Positions 16,518-26,305 of a DNA stretch of 64,000 bases are shown one piece after another (positions within the stretch are counted from its first letter, which is position 1; every line of letters begins with the position of its first letter). The stretch spans positions 1,148,501-1,212,500 of the forward strand of contig NZ_CP029552.1 in NCBI RefSeq assembly GCF_003173775.1, read 5' to 3'. The position numbers were made by a program, and so were the translations under genes. Below the pieces are notes generated by a model. That model had not been told where the DNA came from. It saw nothing but the letters and a program-made list of their open reading frames with translations, and did no database searches. The DNA is from Methylobacterium sp. 17Sr1-1 (lineage in GTDB: Bacteria > Pseudomonadota > Alphaproteobacteria > Rhizobiales > Beijerinckiaceae).

Positions 16518-17006
16518 TCAGCCTTCCTTGAAGCCGTATTCGGGCACGCCCTCTTCGTTGCCGTAGTATTTATACGGTAAAAACTTGCCCGACAGGCTCA
16601 TTTTGACCCGATCGCCCTTGTTGTTAGGTTCGCGCTCCATGGTCATATTGAAGTCGATGGCCGACATGATGCCGTCGCCGAAATCTTCCTGGATCAGCTC
16701 CTTCCAGGTCGTGCCGTAGACCATCACCAGCTCGTAGAAGCGGTAGATCAGCGGGTCGGTCGGCGGCATCTGCGGGATCGAGCCGCGATAGGGCGCCTCG
16801 TTCAGCATCCGCTCCTCGGCCTGCGTCAGCCCGAACAGGGCGGCAGCTTTCGCCGCCTGCGCCTTCGGCAGCTTCATCTGGCCCATGCAGGCGGCGGTGA
16901 TCAGGATCGGCGAGATGCCGCCGATCTCTTCCTGGATATATTTCCAGGTCCAGCCCTTCTCGCGCTTGATGTCGAGGAGCTTCTCGGTGAGGTCTTCGCG
17001 CTTCAT
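16518..17006 (-). CDS. cynS: Cyanate hydratase (cyanase)
   Basis: A 162-residue cyanase, which converts cyanate and bicarbonate to carbamate (decaying to ammonia and CO2) and CO2. The N-terminal helix-turn-helix-like domain (residues 1-75) and the C-terminal catalytic domain are both complete. Arg89, Glu92 and Ser115 have exactly the spacing of the E. coli catalytic triad Arg96, Glu99 and Ser122. The start MKREDLTEKL is preceded by a purine-rich GGAGAG. It is the last gene of the minus-strand transport operon, 168 bases after the ATPase gene. Confidence 0.96.
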   Translation of the reverse strand: MKREDLTEKLLDIKREKGWTWKYIQEEIGGISPILITAACMGQMKLPKAQAAKAAALFGLTQAEERMLNEAPYRGSIPQMPPTDPLIYRFYELVMVYGTTWKELIQEDFGDGIMSAIDFNMTMEREPNNKGDRVKMSLSGKFLPYKYYGNEEGVPEYGFKEG

Positions 17007-17174
17007 GGTGGTCTCTCCGTGGAGTTCGTGCCGTCAAGCGGGGACGGCGCGTCGTGGAACGCGGGATCGGCCGGGGAGATGTGGTTCCCCCGCCCGACCC
17101 CGCTTGGAGCGGTCCCGGGCGCCGGCCGAATGCGGCGCGGCGTCGTGCCCGGGGACCGGACGGGGCGGCGCAGG

Positions 17175-18152
17175 TCAGGCCCGGCGGGAGGGCGGTTCTG
17201 CCGCGATCGCGGCGGCGTCGGCCTCGCTCAGCGACGGACGGATGACGGGCGGGTGGCGCTGATCGTAACCGGCCGGCATCGCGTCGCGCAGGGTCTTGGA
17301 GCGGGACACGAGGAAGTCGATCAGGTGGTTGCGCAGGGCGTAGTAGCCCGGCGCGTGGTGGAGCTGCGTGCGGTCGCGGTCCTTCGGCAGCGGGTTCTCG
17401 ACGATCTCGGCGACCTTCGCCTCCGGCCCGTTCGTCATCAGGACGATCCGGTCGGCGAGGTAGATCGCCTCGTCGACGTCGTGGGTGATCATGAACACGG
17501 TCTGGCCGGTCTCGACGCAGATCCGCCGCACCTCGTCCTGCAGCGTGCCGCGGGTGAGCGCGTCGAGGGCCGAGAACGGCTCGTCCATCAGCAGGATCTT
17601 GGGCTCGATCGAGAGCGCCCGGGCGATGCCGACGCGCTGCTTCATGCCGCCCGACAGCTCGGACGGCCGCTTGTGCTCGGAGCCGGCGAGCCCGACCGTG
17701 GCGATGGCTCGTCTGGCCCGGGCCTCGATCTCGGCCTTCGACGCCTTGCGCCAGCGCGACGACACCGCATAGGCGACGTTGCCGAGCACGCTGCGCCAGG
17801 GCAGCAGGGCATGGCCCTGGAAGATCACCGCGCGGTCGAGGCTGGTGCCCGACAGCGCCTTCCCGTCGACGATCACCGCGCCCTCGGAGGGCGCCTCGAG
17901 CCCCGCCAGGATGTTCAGCACCGTGGTCTTGCCGCAGCCCGAATGCCCGATCATGCAGACGAACTCGCCGCGGCGCATCGGCAGCCACAGGTTCTCGAAG
18001 ATCGTGGTGGTCCTAGCGCCAGGCGCCGGGTAGCGCCGGGCGATCCCCTCGATCGAGATGAATTTTTCGGAGTTCGCCATGCGGCCTGTCCCGGCACCTT
18101 GGTCGGCGGCGGCAGCCTGCATGCGCCGCCTGAAGGGAAGGAGCGTGCTCAT
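17175..18152 (-). CDS. ABC transporter ATP-binding protein, nitrate/cyanate (NrtD/CynD) type
   Basis: A 325-residue importer ATPase with Walker A GHSGCGKTT at residues 69-77, signature LSGGMKQR and Walker B ILLMDEPFSALD. Starts are ambiguous: ATG at 18152 has GAGG upstream and is used here, while ATG at 18080 (MANSEKFISIEG) gives the more usual family N-terminus of 301 residues. The long C-terminal tail after the HD switch contains RTQLHHAPGYYALRNHLIDF, typical of nitrate/cyanate ATPases. It acts with the permease and binding protein encoded just upstream to import cyanate for cyanase, although nitrate cannot be excluded. Confidence 0.9.
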   Translation of the reverse strand: MSTLLPFRRRMQAAAADQGAGTGRMANSEKFISIEGIARRYPAPGARTTTIFENLWLPMRRGEFVCMIGHSGCGKTTVLNILAGLEAPSEGAVIVDGKALSGTSLDRAVIFQGHALLPWRSVLGNVAYAVSSRWRKASKAEIEARARRAIATVGLAGSEHKRPSELSGGMKQRVGIARALSIEPKILLMDEPFSALDALTRGTLQDEVRRICVETGQTVFMITHDVDEAIYLADRIVLMTNGPEAKVAEIVENPLPKDRDRTQLHHAPGYYALRNHLIDFLVSRSKTLRDAMPAGYDQRHPPVIRPSLSEADAAAIAAEPPSRRA

Positions 18153-18160
18153 CGGAAGCC

Positions 18161-18199
18161 TCACTCGGGGCAAATCACTCGGGGCAAATCACTCGGGGA
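18161..18199. repeat. Three tandem 14-bp units at the permease/ATPase junction
   Basis: TCACTCGGGGCAAA occurs at 18161-18174 and 18175-18188, and a third partial unit runs from 18189 to 18199. The permease stop codon lies in the last unit, and each unit repeats the GAGTGA motif on the coding strand. This looks like slippage duplication of the gene's end. Confidence 0.8.
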
Positions 18200-19028
18200 A
18201 GGTGACGAGGCGCTGAGCGCGGGCGAGCAACTGGTCGAGGACCATGCCGACGAGGCCGATCAACAGGATCGAGGTGATCACGTTGGTGATCGAGAGGTTG
18301 TTCCACTCGTTCCAGACGAAGTAGCCGATACCGGTGCCGCCGACGAGCATCTCGGCCGCCACGATGACGAGCCAGGCGATGCCGATCGAGATGCGCATGC
18401 CGGTGAGGATGGTCGGGGCAGCCGCCGGCAGGATGACCGTGAAGGCGCGCCGGACCGGCCCGACCTCCAGGGTGCGGGCGACGTTGAGCCATTCCTTGCG
18501 GGTGCTCGACACGCCGAACACCGTGTTGATCAGCATCGGCCAGAGCGAGCAGATGAAGATCACGAAGATCGCTGACAGCCCCGAATCCTTGATCGTGTAG
18601 AGGGCGAGCGGCATCCAGGCGAGCGGCGAGACGGGTTTCAGGATCTGGATGTAGGGGTCGAGCGCCCGGCTCATCAGCGGCGACATGCCGATGAGGAAGC
18701 CGACAGGGATCGCGACCAAGACCGCGAGCCCGTAGCCGAGCGCGACGCGCCCGATCGAGTAGGCGAGCTGGATGCCGAGCCCCTTATCGTTCGGGCCGCG
18801 GTCGTAGAACGGGTCCTTCAGGTGGGTCCAGATCGTCGCGCCGACATCGAGCGGGCCCGGCATCGCGGACTTGCCGGTGGTGGCGGTGGCACCCATCAGG
18901 GCGGCATAGTCAGGGTCCATCGCCTCGGTCTTGGCGGTCCCGCTCACCGCGACCTGCCAGATGAGCAGGATCGCGGCGAGCAGCGTCAGCGAGAGCACCG
19001 CCGCGCGGAGGTTGAGCGTGCGCGTCAT
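18189..19028 (-). CDS. ABC transporter permease, nitrate/cyanate (NrtB/CynB) type
   Basis: A 279-residue BPD_transp_1 permease. The first membrane segment is at residues 10-30, followed by a long periplasmic stretch to about residue 85 and then five further segments. The EAA loop is WLNVARTLEVGPVRRAFTVI. It starts 4 bases after the binding protein gene's stop and is followed by the ATPase gene, giving the order binding protein-permease-ATPase-cyanase. Confidence 0.92.
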   Translation of the reverse strand: MTRTLNLRAAVLSLTLLAAILLIWQVAVSGTAKTEAMDPDYAALMGATATTGKSAMPGPLDVGATIWTHLKDPFYDRGPNDKGLGIQLAYSIGRVALGYGLAVLVAIPVGFLIGMSPLMSRALDPYIQILKPVSPLAWMPLALYTIKDSGLSAIFVIFICSLWPMLINTVFGVSSTRKEWLNVARTLEVGPVRRAFTVILPAAAPTILTGMRISIGIAWLVIVAAEMLVGGTGIGYFVWNEWNNLSITNVITSILLIGLVGMVLDQLLARAQRLVTFPE

Positions 19029-19032
19029 GGCT

Positions 19033-20391
19033 CTAGCCTGCCCGCTTGATCTGGAAGGAGTCGAGGTATTCTTTCGGCTTCATCGGGTCGAAGGTCTTGC
19101 CCATCACCACGAAGCTCTTGGTGGTCGTCTCGGGCGGGGTGAAACCGTCCTGCTTCATCAGCCGGGCGGCGTCAGTCGCGAGGTAGACTTGTTTCGCCAC
19201 CGCAGCGTAGTCGACGTCGCCCTTGAGCTGGCCCCAGCGCTTCATCTGGGTCATGATCCACACCGCGAAGGACTGCCAGGGGAAGGCGTCGAAATCGACC
19301 CGGTCGGGCACCCGGCGCACCTGTCCCAAGCCGTCGGCGAAGGTGCCGGTGAGCACCTGCTCGACCACGGTCAGCGGCTGGTTGAGGTAGTTCGCCGGGG
19401 CGATCGCCGCGGCGATCTCCTTGCGGTTGTCCTTGTTCGAGGCGTAGGCCGTCGCCTGGATGATCGCCCGCAGGAGCGCCGCGTAGGTGTTCGGCGTCTC
19501 CTTGATGAAGGCCTCCGAGGCCGCGAAGGCGCAGCACGGGTGGCGGTCCCAGATCTCCTTCGACAGGATGTGGATGAAGCCGACGCCGTCATAGACCGCG
19601 CGCTGGTTCACCGGATCGGGGGCGAGGAAGCCGTCGATGTTGTCGGCGCGCAGATTCGCCACCATGTCGGGCGGCGGCACGGCACGGATCTGCACGTCGG
19701 CGTCGGGGTCGATGCCCGCCTCCGCCAAGTAGTAGCGCAGCAGGTAGTTGTGCATCGAGTAGTCGAACGGGACCGCGAGCTTGAAGCCCTTCCAGTCCTT
19801 CGGGTTGCGTCGGTCCTTGTGCTTCATCGCCAGGGTGATCGCCTGGCCGTTGACGTTCTCCACCGCCGGCATCGTGTAGGCCTGGGGGGTGGAGCCGAGC
19901 CCGAGCGAGATCGCGATCGGCATCGGCGCCAGCATATGGGCGGCGTCGTATTCCTTGTTCAGGGTCTTGTCGCGGATCACCGCCCAGCCGGCGGTTTTCA
20001 CCACCTCGACGTTCAGGCCCTGCTTCTCGTAGAAGCCCATGGGCTTGGCCATGATGATCGGCGTGGCGCAGGTGATCGGGATGAAGCCAACCTTCAGGTC
20101 GGCCTTCTCGGGCTTCGCTCCCTGCGCGAAGGCCTCCGCGACGAGCTTGGTCGGGAAGAACTGGCTCACTGCCGCGAGCGCCGTAGCGGCCCCGACGCTG
20201 CGCAGGAAGGCGCGGCGTTCGGCGTCGTGGGGGAAGAGCGCGCGCATCACCGCGCCTTCCACCGCCCGCTCCATGGCCGCCTCGCCCGTCGGCGCGGCAT
20301 CATGGGCGGCCTGGCTCGCATGGGCGCCGCAGGAGCAGCCGCCGCGGGCGAGGCGGCGTTTGGCATCGAAGGGGTTGTCGAACAGGGCCAT
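19033..20391 (-). CDS. CmpA/NrtA-family substrate-binding protein for cyanate or nitrate uptake
   Basis: A 452-residue binding protein. The N-terminus carries a Cys/His cluster (GGCSCGAHASQAAH, residues 18-31) and then a Tat-like signal ERRAFLRSVGAATALAAVSQ at about 60-80, so the cluster lies in the cytosolic leader and is lost on cleavage. The core matches nitrate/bicarbonate/cyanate binding proteins (KVGFIPITCATPIIMAKPMG, VPFDYSMHNYLLRYYLAEAG). ATG at 20391 has GAGG six bases upstream. It is first in the cyanase operon and lies downstream of a sigma-54 promoter. Cyanate is the inferred ligand because cyanase is in the operon. Confidence 0.92.
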   Translation of the reverse strand: MALFDNPFDAKRRLARGGCSCGAHASQAAHDAAPTGEAAMERAVEGAVMRALFPHDAERRAFLRSVGAATALAAVSQFFPTKLVAEAFAQGAKPEKADLKVGFIPITCATPIIMAKPMGFYEKQGLNVEVVKTAGWAVIRDKTLNKEYDAAHMLAPMPIAISLGLGSTPQAYTMPAVENVNGQAITLAMKHKDRRNPKDWKGFKLAVPFDYSMHNYLLRYYLAEAGIDPDADVQIRAVPPPDMVANLRADNIDGFLAPDPVNQRAVYDGVGFIHILSKEIWDRHPCCAFAASEAFIKETPNTYAALLRAIIQATAYASNKDNRKEIAAAIAPANYLNQPLTVVEQVLTGTFADGLGQVRRVPDRVDFDAFPWQSFAVWIMTQMKRWGQLKGDVDYAAVAKQVYLATDAARLMKQDGFTPPETTTKSFVVMGKTFDPMKPKEYLDSFQIKRAG

Positions 20392-20426
20392 CGGCGCCTC
20401 GCGCGGTTCGGGACGCGAAACGAATG

Positions 20427-20442
20427 GCAAAGGGCGTGCCAA
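20427..20442 (-). promoter_or_regulatory. Sigma-54 (-24/-12) promoter of the cyanase operon
   Basis: On the minus strand the sequence TTGGCACGCCCTTTGC matches the sigma-54 consensus TGGCACG-N4-TTGC without mismatch. It would start transcription near 20415, about 25 bases before the binding protein start codon. The divergent gene encodes a sigma-54 activator, which strengthens the call. Confidence 0.8.
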
Positions 20443-20505
20443 GCCGGACGGAAAAATTAAAACCCGTGAAATCAGTCGCTTGGCGCGAATATGCGCGATT
20501 ACGAT

Positions 20506-20524
20506 ATCTCGTGTATAACGAGAT
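20506..20524. promoter_or_regulatory. Inverted repeat ATCTCGT-N5-ACGAGAT, candidate activator site
   Basis: ATCTCGT (20506-20512) and ACGAGAT (20518-20524) flank GTATA. The site lies about 65-80 bases upstream of the sigma-54 promoter, a normal position for an enhancer site bound by a Fis-type helix-turn-helix dimer. The same half-sites recur at 20539-20550. Confidence 0.6.
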
Positions 20525-20538
20525 GTCGTAGCTTCTTG

Positions 20539-20550
20539 ACGAGATCTCGT
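20539..20550. promoter_or_regulatory. Palindrome ACGAGATCTCGT abutting the regulator's start codon
   Basis: This perfect 12-bp palindrome uses the half-sites of the neighbouring inverted repeat with no spacer and ends 1 base before the ATG at 20552. Binding here would block translation initiation or early transcription of the regulator, which suggests autorepression. Confidence 0.55.
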
Positions 20551-20551
20551 G

Positions 20552-22471
<1,920 letters not shown>

Positions 22472-22579
22472 TCGCCGGGCCATCCGGGACTGCCGCGCCC
22501 GGTCGCTGCGATCGCTTGGACCGTTGCCGGCATGCCGACGCCCGGCCCGTCCACCTCAGCGGACCTGCCGATCCCGAAT

Positions 22580-22714
22580 TCAGCCCAGCCGGGCGCCCTC
22601 GTGCATCAAGTGGGCGATGGCTTGGCCGTGGGTGAGACCCGAGGCGATCACCTCCCGGCCGCGATAGATCGTGTAGGTGCCGTCCTCGGTCCCGACGATA
22701 CGGATCTCAGGCAT
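22580..22714 (-). CDS. Small conserved-looking hypothetical protein
   Basis: A 44-residue protein beginning MPEIRIVGTEDGTYTIYRG. An excellent AGAGGAG ribosome binding site lies 6 bases before the ATG at 22714, which supports a real gene despite its size. The pattern, two short strands followed by a helix (ASGLTHGQAIAHLMHEGA), resembles DUF2188-like mini-proteins. No function is known to me. Confidence 0.7.
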   Translation of the reverse strand: MPEIRIVGTEDGTYTIYRGREVIASGLTHGQAIAHLMHEGARLG

Positions 22715-22894
22715 GGAGCGCTCCTCTGAGAAGCGGCTGCACGGACGCGACTGCGCCCAATGTACTCCGATCGGAGCGAAAGGGCGAGATGGCGCGACGC
22801 GGGCGGGCCCTTGCGCCGCGCGGAGAGCCGAAGTCCCGTGCTCGGCGCTGGCATTCGCGGCCGGCCGGCTGTGGAGCGGCGTTGTCCGGTGGCA

Positions 22895-23032
22895 ATGGCC
22901 GATCCCGGCCCCGCCCATGCCTTGGCGGATGGGGCGATCAGCGCTGAGGTCGCTACCGCGCTCGGCCGTAACGAGGGATTATATGGGATGGGGTGCTCGT
23001 ATGCCTTGCCGGCTCAGGAAGCAGCGCGATGA
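22895..23032 (+). CDS. Possible 45-residue protein coupled to the ParB-like gene
   Basis: A short frame reading MADPGPAHALADGAISAEVA and ending in a TGA that overlaps the next gene's ATG (ATGA), the arrangement seen in many true gene pairs in this window. It lacks a strong ribosome binding site and any recognisable domain. It could be coincidence. Confidence 0.3.
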   Translation: MADPGPAHALADGAISAEVATALGRNEGLYGMGCSYALPAQEAAR

Positions 23033-23565
23033 AAATGCCTCAGCGGCCCGCGGAGTCGGAGCCCATCAGCCTCGATCGCCGCGAGACGGATGAAGCCACG
23101 GGAGCAGGGGAACCTGCGGAGGCCGATATTGCCGCGGCCTTCCTCGTCGAGGTCATGGGGGAGGACGTCGCAGCCGCCTTCTTCGCGCGGTTCGGCGCGG
23201 TCATGCCGGAAGCCTGCCGCAGAGCGGAGAACTTGGCTCACGTGCTTCGCGCGCAGGACGAGGCGGAAACCGAGCTGCCCGCGAGCCAGGTGCGGCGCGT
23301 CGGAGCCGTCCAGGACTCCCCGGCGCCGGAGCACGAGCTGCGCCTTCAGGCCTTGGCGGCGACGATCGAGCGTGGGGAGGAGCTCGCGCCCATCGTCGTG
23401 ATGATGCGGCCGAAGGCCTGCTCCGCCCGGCCCTACGATCTGATCTCGGGAGGGGACGAGTTCAGAGCCCTGGTCGACGTTCTCGGTCGCACGACGGTGC
23501 CGGTCCGCATCGCTCCGCCGGTCCCCGCCGAAACCCTCACCTTGTTCGACGGCGCGGATACCTGA
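23029..23565 (+). CDS. Hypothetical protein with ParB/sulfiredoxin-like C-terminal domain
   Basis: A 178-residue protein. The N-terminal 75 residues are acidic and helical. From about residue 95 the pattern LQALAATIERGEELAPIVVM, then YDLISGGDEFRALVDVLG and TTVPVRI, follows the ParB N-terminal domain (sI...gll.PivV....yelisGerRlrAa..lG...vpv.i). The diagnostic GERRxRA box is changed to GGDEFRA, so the Arg residues that contact nucleotide in ParB are missing. No parA or centromere-like site is nearby. It is probably a plasmid- or phage-derived orphan or a diverged regulator. Confidence 0.6.
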   Translation: MKMPQRPAESEPISLDRRETDEATGAGEPAEADIAAAFLVEVMGEDVAAAFFARFGAVMPEACRRAENLAHVLRAQDEAETELPASQVRRVGAVQDSPAPEHELRLQALAATIERGEELAPIVVMMRPKACSARPYDLISGGDEFRALVDVLGRTTVPVRIAPPVPAETLTLFDGADT

Positions 23566-23755
23566 CCTGCCGGTCGGCGCGGCATGGAACGCCGCTCGCC
23601 TCATGGCACGGTCGAGCCGCAAGGACGCCCGACGGTCCGGCTCCCGGCGGCATGGTCGGGCGACGGGCGATGCCGGATCGGGCCGGCATTCCCGAAGTGC
23701 CAGCGTTGCGGCATCGTCGATTGACGGGACGCGCGCGGGCTTCATAGGCTGCCCC

Positions 23756-24952
23756 ATGACCGCTGCCTCCCTCGCCCAGTCCGCTGCCCGTCCGGCCATG
23801 CCGGTCCTGGCGGCGCTCAGCGTCGCGCATCTGCTGAACGACACGTTGCAGTCGATGATCCCGGCGATCTACCCGCTGGTCAAGGACAGCTACGGCCTCG
23901 ACTTCGCGCAGATCGGCCTCATTACCCTGGCCTTCCAGGTCACGTCCTCGCTGCTGCAACCGCTGCTCGGCTACGTGACCGACCGGAGGCCGTGGCCGCA
24001 CGCGATGGTTGCCGGGATGGGGGCGACTTTGGCCGGGATCCTCGGCCTGTCCTTCGCGTCGAGCTACGCGATGGTGCTGGCCTCGGCGGCCCTCGTCGGG
24101 ACCGGGTCCGCGGTGTTCCACCCGGAGGCCACCCGGATGGCGCGGCACGCCGCGGCGGGCCGGCAGGGTCTCGCGCAGGGCGTCTTCCAGATCGGCGGCC
24201 ATGTCGGCTACGCGATCGGGCCGCTGCTGGCCGCCGCCGTCGTCGTGCCGCACGGCCAGGCGAGCCTGTCGTGGTTCTCAGGCATCGCGATCGTCGCGAT
24301 GCTGCTGATGTCCTGGACCGTGTCGCTCCACCTGAACGACCGCCGCCGGCAGGTCGCCGCGGGCGCGAAGCCGGCGGAGGCGAGGGCGCCGGGGATGCCG
24401 GCGGGCCGCGTCGCCTTCGCGATGACGCTCCTGGTCCTGCTCCTGATGTCGAAGAACGCCTACCAGGCGAGCTTCACCTCCTACTACACCTTCTACCTGA
24501 TCGAACGGTTCGGGGTCAGCGTGCAGGCCTCGCAGCTCATGCTGTTCGGCTTCCTGGTCGTCGGGGCGGCCGGCGTCATCCTGGGCGGCATGCTGGGCGA
24601 CCGGATCGGTCGCGACCGCGTGATCTGGATCTCGATCCTCGGCCCGCTGCCGATCGCGCTCCTCCTGCCGCATGCGGACCTGTTCTGGACCGGCGTGCTG
24701 AGCATCGTCACCAGCTTCGTCATGGCGAGCGCCTTCTCGTCGATCCTGATCTACGCGATCGACCTCGTGCCGCACCGGGTCGGCCTGGTCGGCGGCCTGT
24801 TCTACGGCCTCTCCTTCGGGCTCGGCGGCCTCGCGGCGGGCGGGCTCGGCCTGCTGGCCGACCGGCTCGGCATCGTCGAGGTGTTTCGCCTCTGCGCCTA
24901 CCTGCCGGCGATCGGCCTGCTGGCGTTCCTGCTGCCGCGGCGCGCAGGCTAA
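23756..24952 (+). CDS. MFS efflux transporter, fosmidomycin resistance (Fsr) family
   Basis: A 398-residue protein with about 12 membrane segments. Fsr-family features are HLLNDTLQSMIPAIYPL in the first helix and GSAVFHPEATRMAR with VFQIGGHVGYAIGPLLAA in the N-terminal half. ATG at 23756 gives the family's usual N-terminus. It exports small drugs; the natural substrate is unknown. It stands alone between the ParB-like gene and an MBL-fold hydrolase. Confidence 0.9.
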   Translation: MTAASLAQSAARPAMPVLAALSVAHLLNDTLQSMIPAIYPLVKDSYGLDFAQIGLITLAFQVTSSLLQPLLGYVTDRRPWPHAMVAGMGATLAGILGLSFASSYAMVLASAALVGTGSAVFHPEATRMARHAAAGRQGLAQGVFQIGGHVGYAIGPLLAAAVVVPHGQASLSWFSGIAIVAMLLMSWTVSLHLNDRRRQVAAGAKPAEARAPGMPAGRVAFAMTLLVLLLMSKNAYQASFTSYYTFYLIERFGVSVQASQLMLFGFLVVGAAGVILGGMLGDRIGRDRVIWISILGPLPIALLLPHADLFWTGVLSIVTSFVMASAFSSILIYAIDLVPHRVGLVGGLFYGLSFGLGGLAAGGLGLLADRLGIVEVFRLCAYLPAIGLLAFLLPRRAG

Positions 24953-25069
24953 GAAATCGCTGGCACCGACGGCCAGGGCCCCACGCATCTTGACCGGACC
25001 GGCGCGTTCCTGGACGAGCGAATGGCCGGCGGATGGCAGCCACCGGTGCGAGCTCCCTTGGACGAGACG

Positions 25070-26029
25070 ATGCCTGAAGACTCTCCTCACCCGACGCGCC
25101 GGACGGTCCTCGGCGGTGCCGCGGCCCTGGCCGCACTCCTCTCGGCCGGCGGTGCCGCGGCGCAGGCGCCGGCGCCCGCCGCACGGCGCTCGCGGCTGAT
25201 CCTGCTCGGGACCGCCGGCGGCCCGACGCCGAAGCCGAACCGGGCCGCGCCGGCCCAGGCCATCGTGGTCGACGGGCACACCTACCTGGTGGATGCCGGC
25301 AACGGAACGGGCCGGCAGATGGTGCTGGCGAAGCTGAAGCTCGGCTCGCTCGATTCGGTGTTCCTCACCCACCAGCACTCGGACCACAACGCCGATTACG
25401 GCAACGTGCTGCTGCTCGCCTGGGCGACCGACCTCGCCCACCGCGTCGCCACCTACGGGCCGCCCCCGCTCGTCCGGATGACGCGCCAGTTCCTCGAGCT
25501 CAACGAGTACGACATCAAGACCCGGATGGCCGACGAAGGCCGGCCGCCGCTGGCCGACCTGATCGTGCCGCACGAGATCACCGGGCCCGGCCCCGTGATG
25601 CGCGACGAGCGCGTCACCGTGACGGCGGCCCTGGTCCAGCATCCGCCGGTCGAGCCGGCCTTCGCCTACCGCTTCGACTGCCCCGACCGGTCGATCGTGA
25701 TCTCGGGTGACACCCGCTTCTCGCCGAACCTGATCGCGCTCGCCAAGGGCGCCGACGTCCTCGTCCACGAGGTCATGTACCTGCCCGAGCTCGAGAAGCT
25801 GATCGCCACCGAGCCCAACGCCACGACGCTGCGCGAGCACCTGATCGCCAGCCACACCACCACCGAGGAGGTCGGGCGCGTCGCGACCGAGGCCGGCGTC
25901 AAGACGCTGGTCCTGTCGCATTTCGTGCCGGGCGGCTACCCGTTCATCAAGGACGAGGTCTGGCTCGACGCGGTGCGGCCGCACTTCAAGGGTGAGATCG
26001 TCGTCGGGCGCGATTTGATGGAGCTGTGA
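25070..26029 (+). CDS. Tat-exported MBL-fold metallo-hydrolase
   Basis: A 319-residue metallo-beta-lactamase-fold enzyme. A Tat signal PTRRTVLGGAAALAALL is near residues 8-24. The metal-binding motif THQHSDHNADYG, a later ISGDTRFSP (Asp ligand) and LVLSHFVPG complete the site. It resembles the RNase Z/arylsulfatase-like branch acting on small esters, phosphates or lactones in the periplasm. The ATG at 25070 was chosen over 25022 because it places the twin Arg near the N-terminus. Confidence 0.87.
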   Translation: MPEDSPHPTRRTVLGGAAALAALLSAGGAAAQAPAPAARRSRLILLGTAGGPTPKPNRAAPAQAIVVDGHTYLVDAGNGTGRQMVLAKLKLGSLDSVFLTHQHSDHNADYGNVLLLAWATDLAHRVATYGPPPLVRMTRQFLELNEYDIKTRMADEGRPPLADLIVPHEITGPGPVMRDERVTVTAALVQHPPVEPAFAYRFDCPDRSIVISGDTRFSPNLIALAKGADVLVHEVMYLPELEKLIATEPNATTLREHLIASHTTTEEVGRVATEAGVKTLVLSHFVPGGYPFIKDEVWLDAVRPHFKGEIVVGRDLMEL

Positions 26030-26085
26030 GGGCTCGTTCCGGCGATTTCGCTCGGACATCTGGTACGAACACCGACGACACTCTC

Positions 26086-26227
26086 CGTCATCCCGGGGCT
26101 CGCCGAAGGCGCGAACCCGGGATCCATAACCGCTGACCTTTCAGAAGAGTCGGGACGCGTTCCGCTTCATCCCGAAGCGTCGGCGGTTATGGATCCCGGG
26201 TTCGGCTTTCGCGGCCCCGGGATGACG
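26086..26227. repeat. 140-bp palindromic repeat, copy A
   Basis: The ends CGTCATCCCGGGG and CCCCGGGATGACG are exact inverted repeats. Inside, GAACCCGGGATCCATAACCG pairs with CGGTTATGGATCCCGGGTTC. Two further copies lie at 32634-32777 and 42664-42802. No gene is present in 26030-26305. Confidence 0.85.
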
Positions 26228-26305
26228 ATGGAGGAACTCAATACGGTCGGGGCGAGCCCGAACGGTTCGGAACCGATCGTGCGCCACGTCGGCGATCCCA
26301 CACGC

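Noticed and set aside
20481..20498. A second sigma-54-like box (TTGGCGCGAATATGCGC) on the plus strand for the activator gene
   Set aside because: The spacing between the GG and GC elements is one base short of the strict requirement.
23449..23463. The residue string GGDEF, suggesting a diguanylate cyclase
   Set aside because: The surrounding pattern fits a ParB-like domain and the protein is far too short and different for a GGDEF domain.
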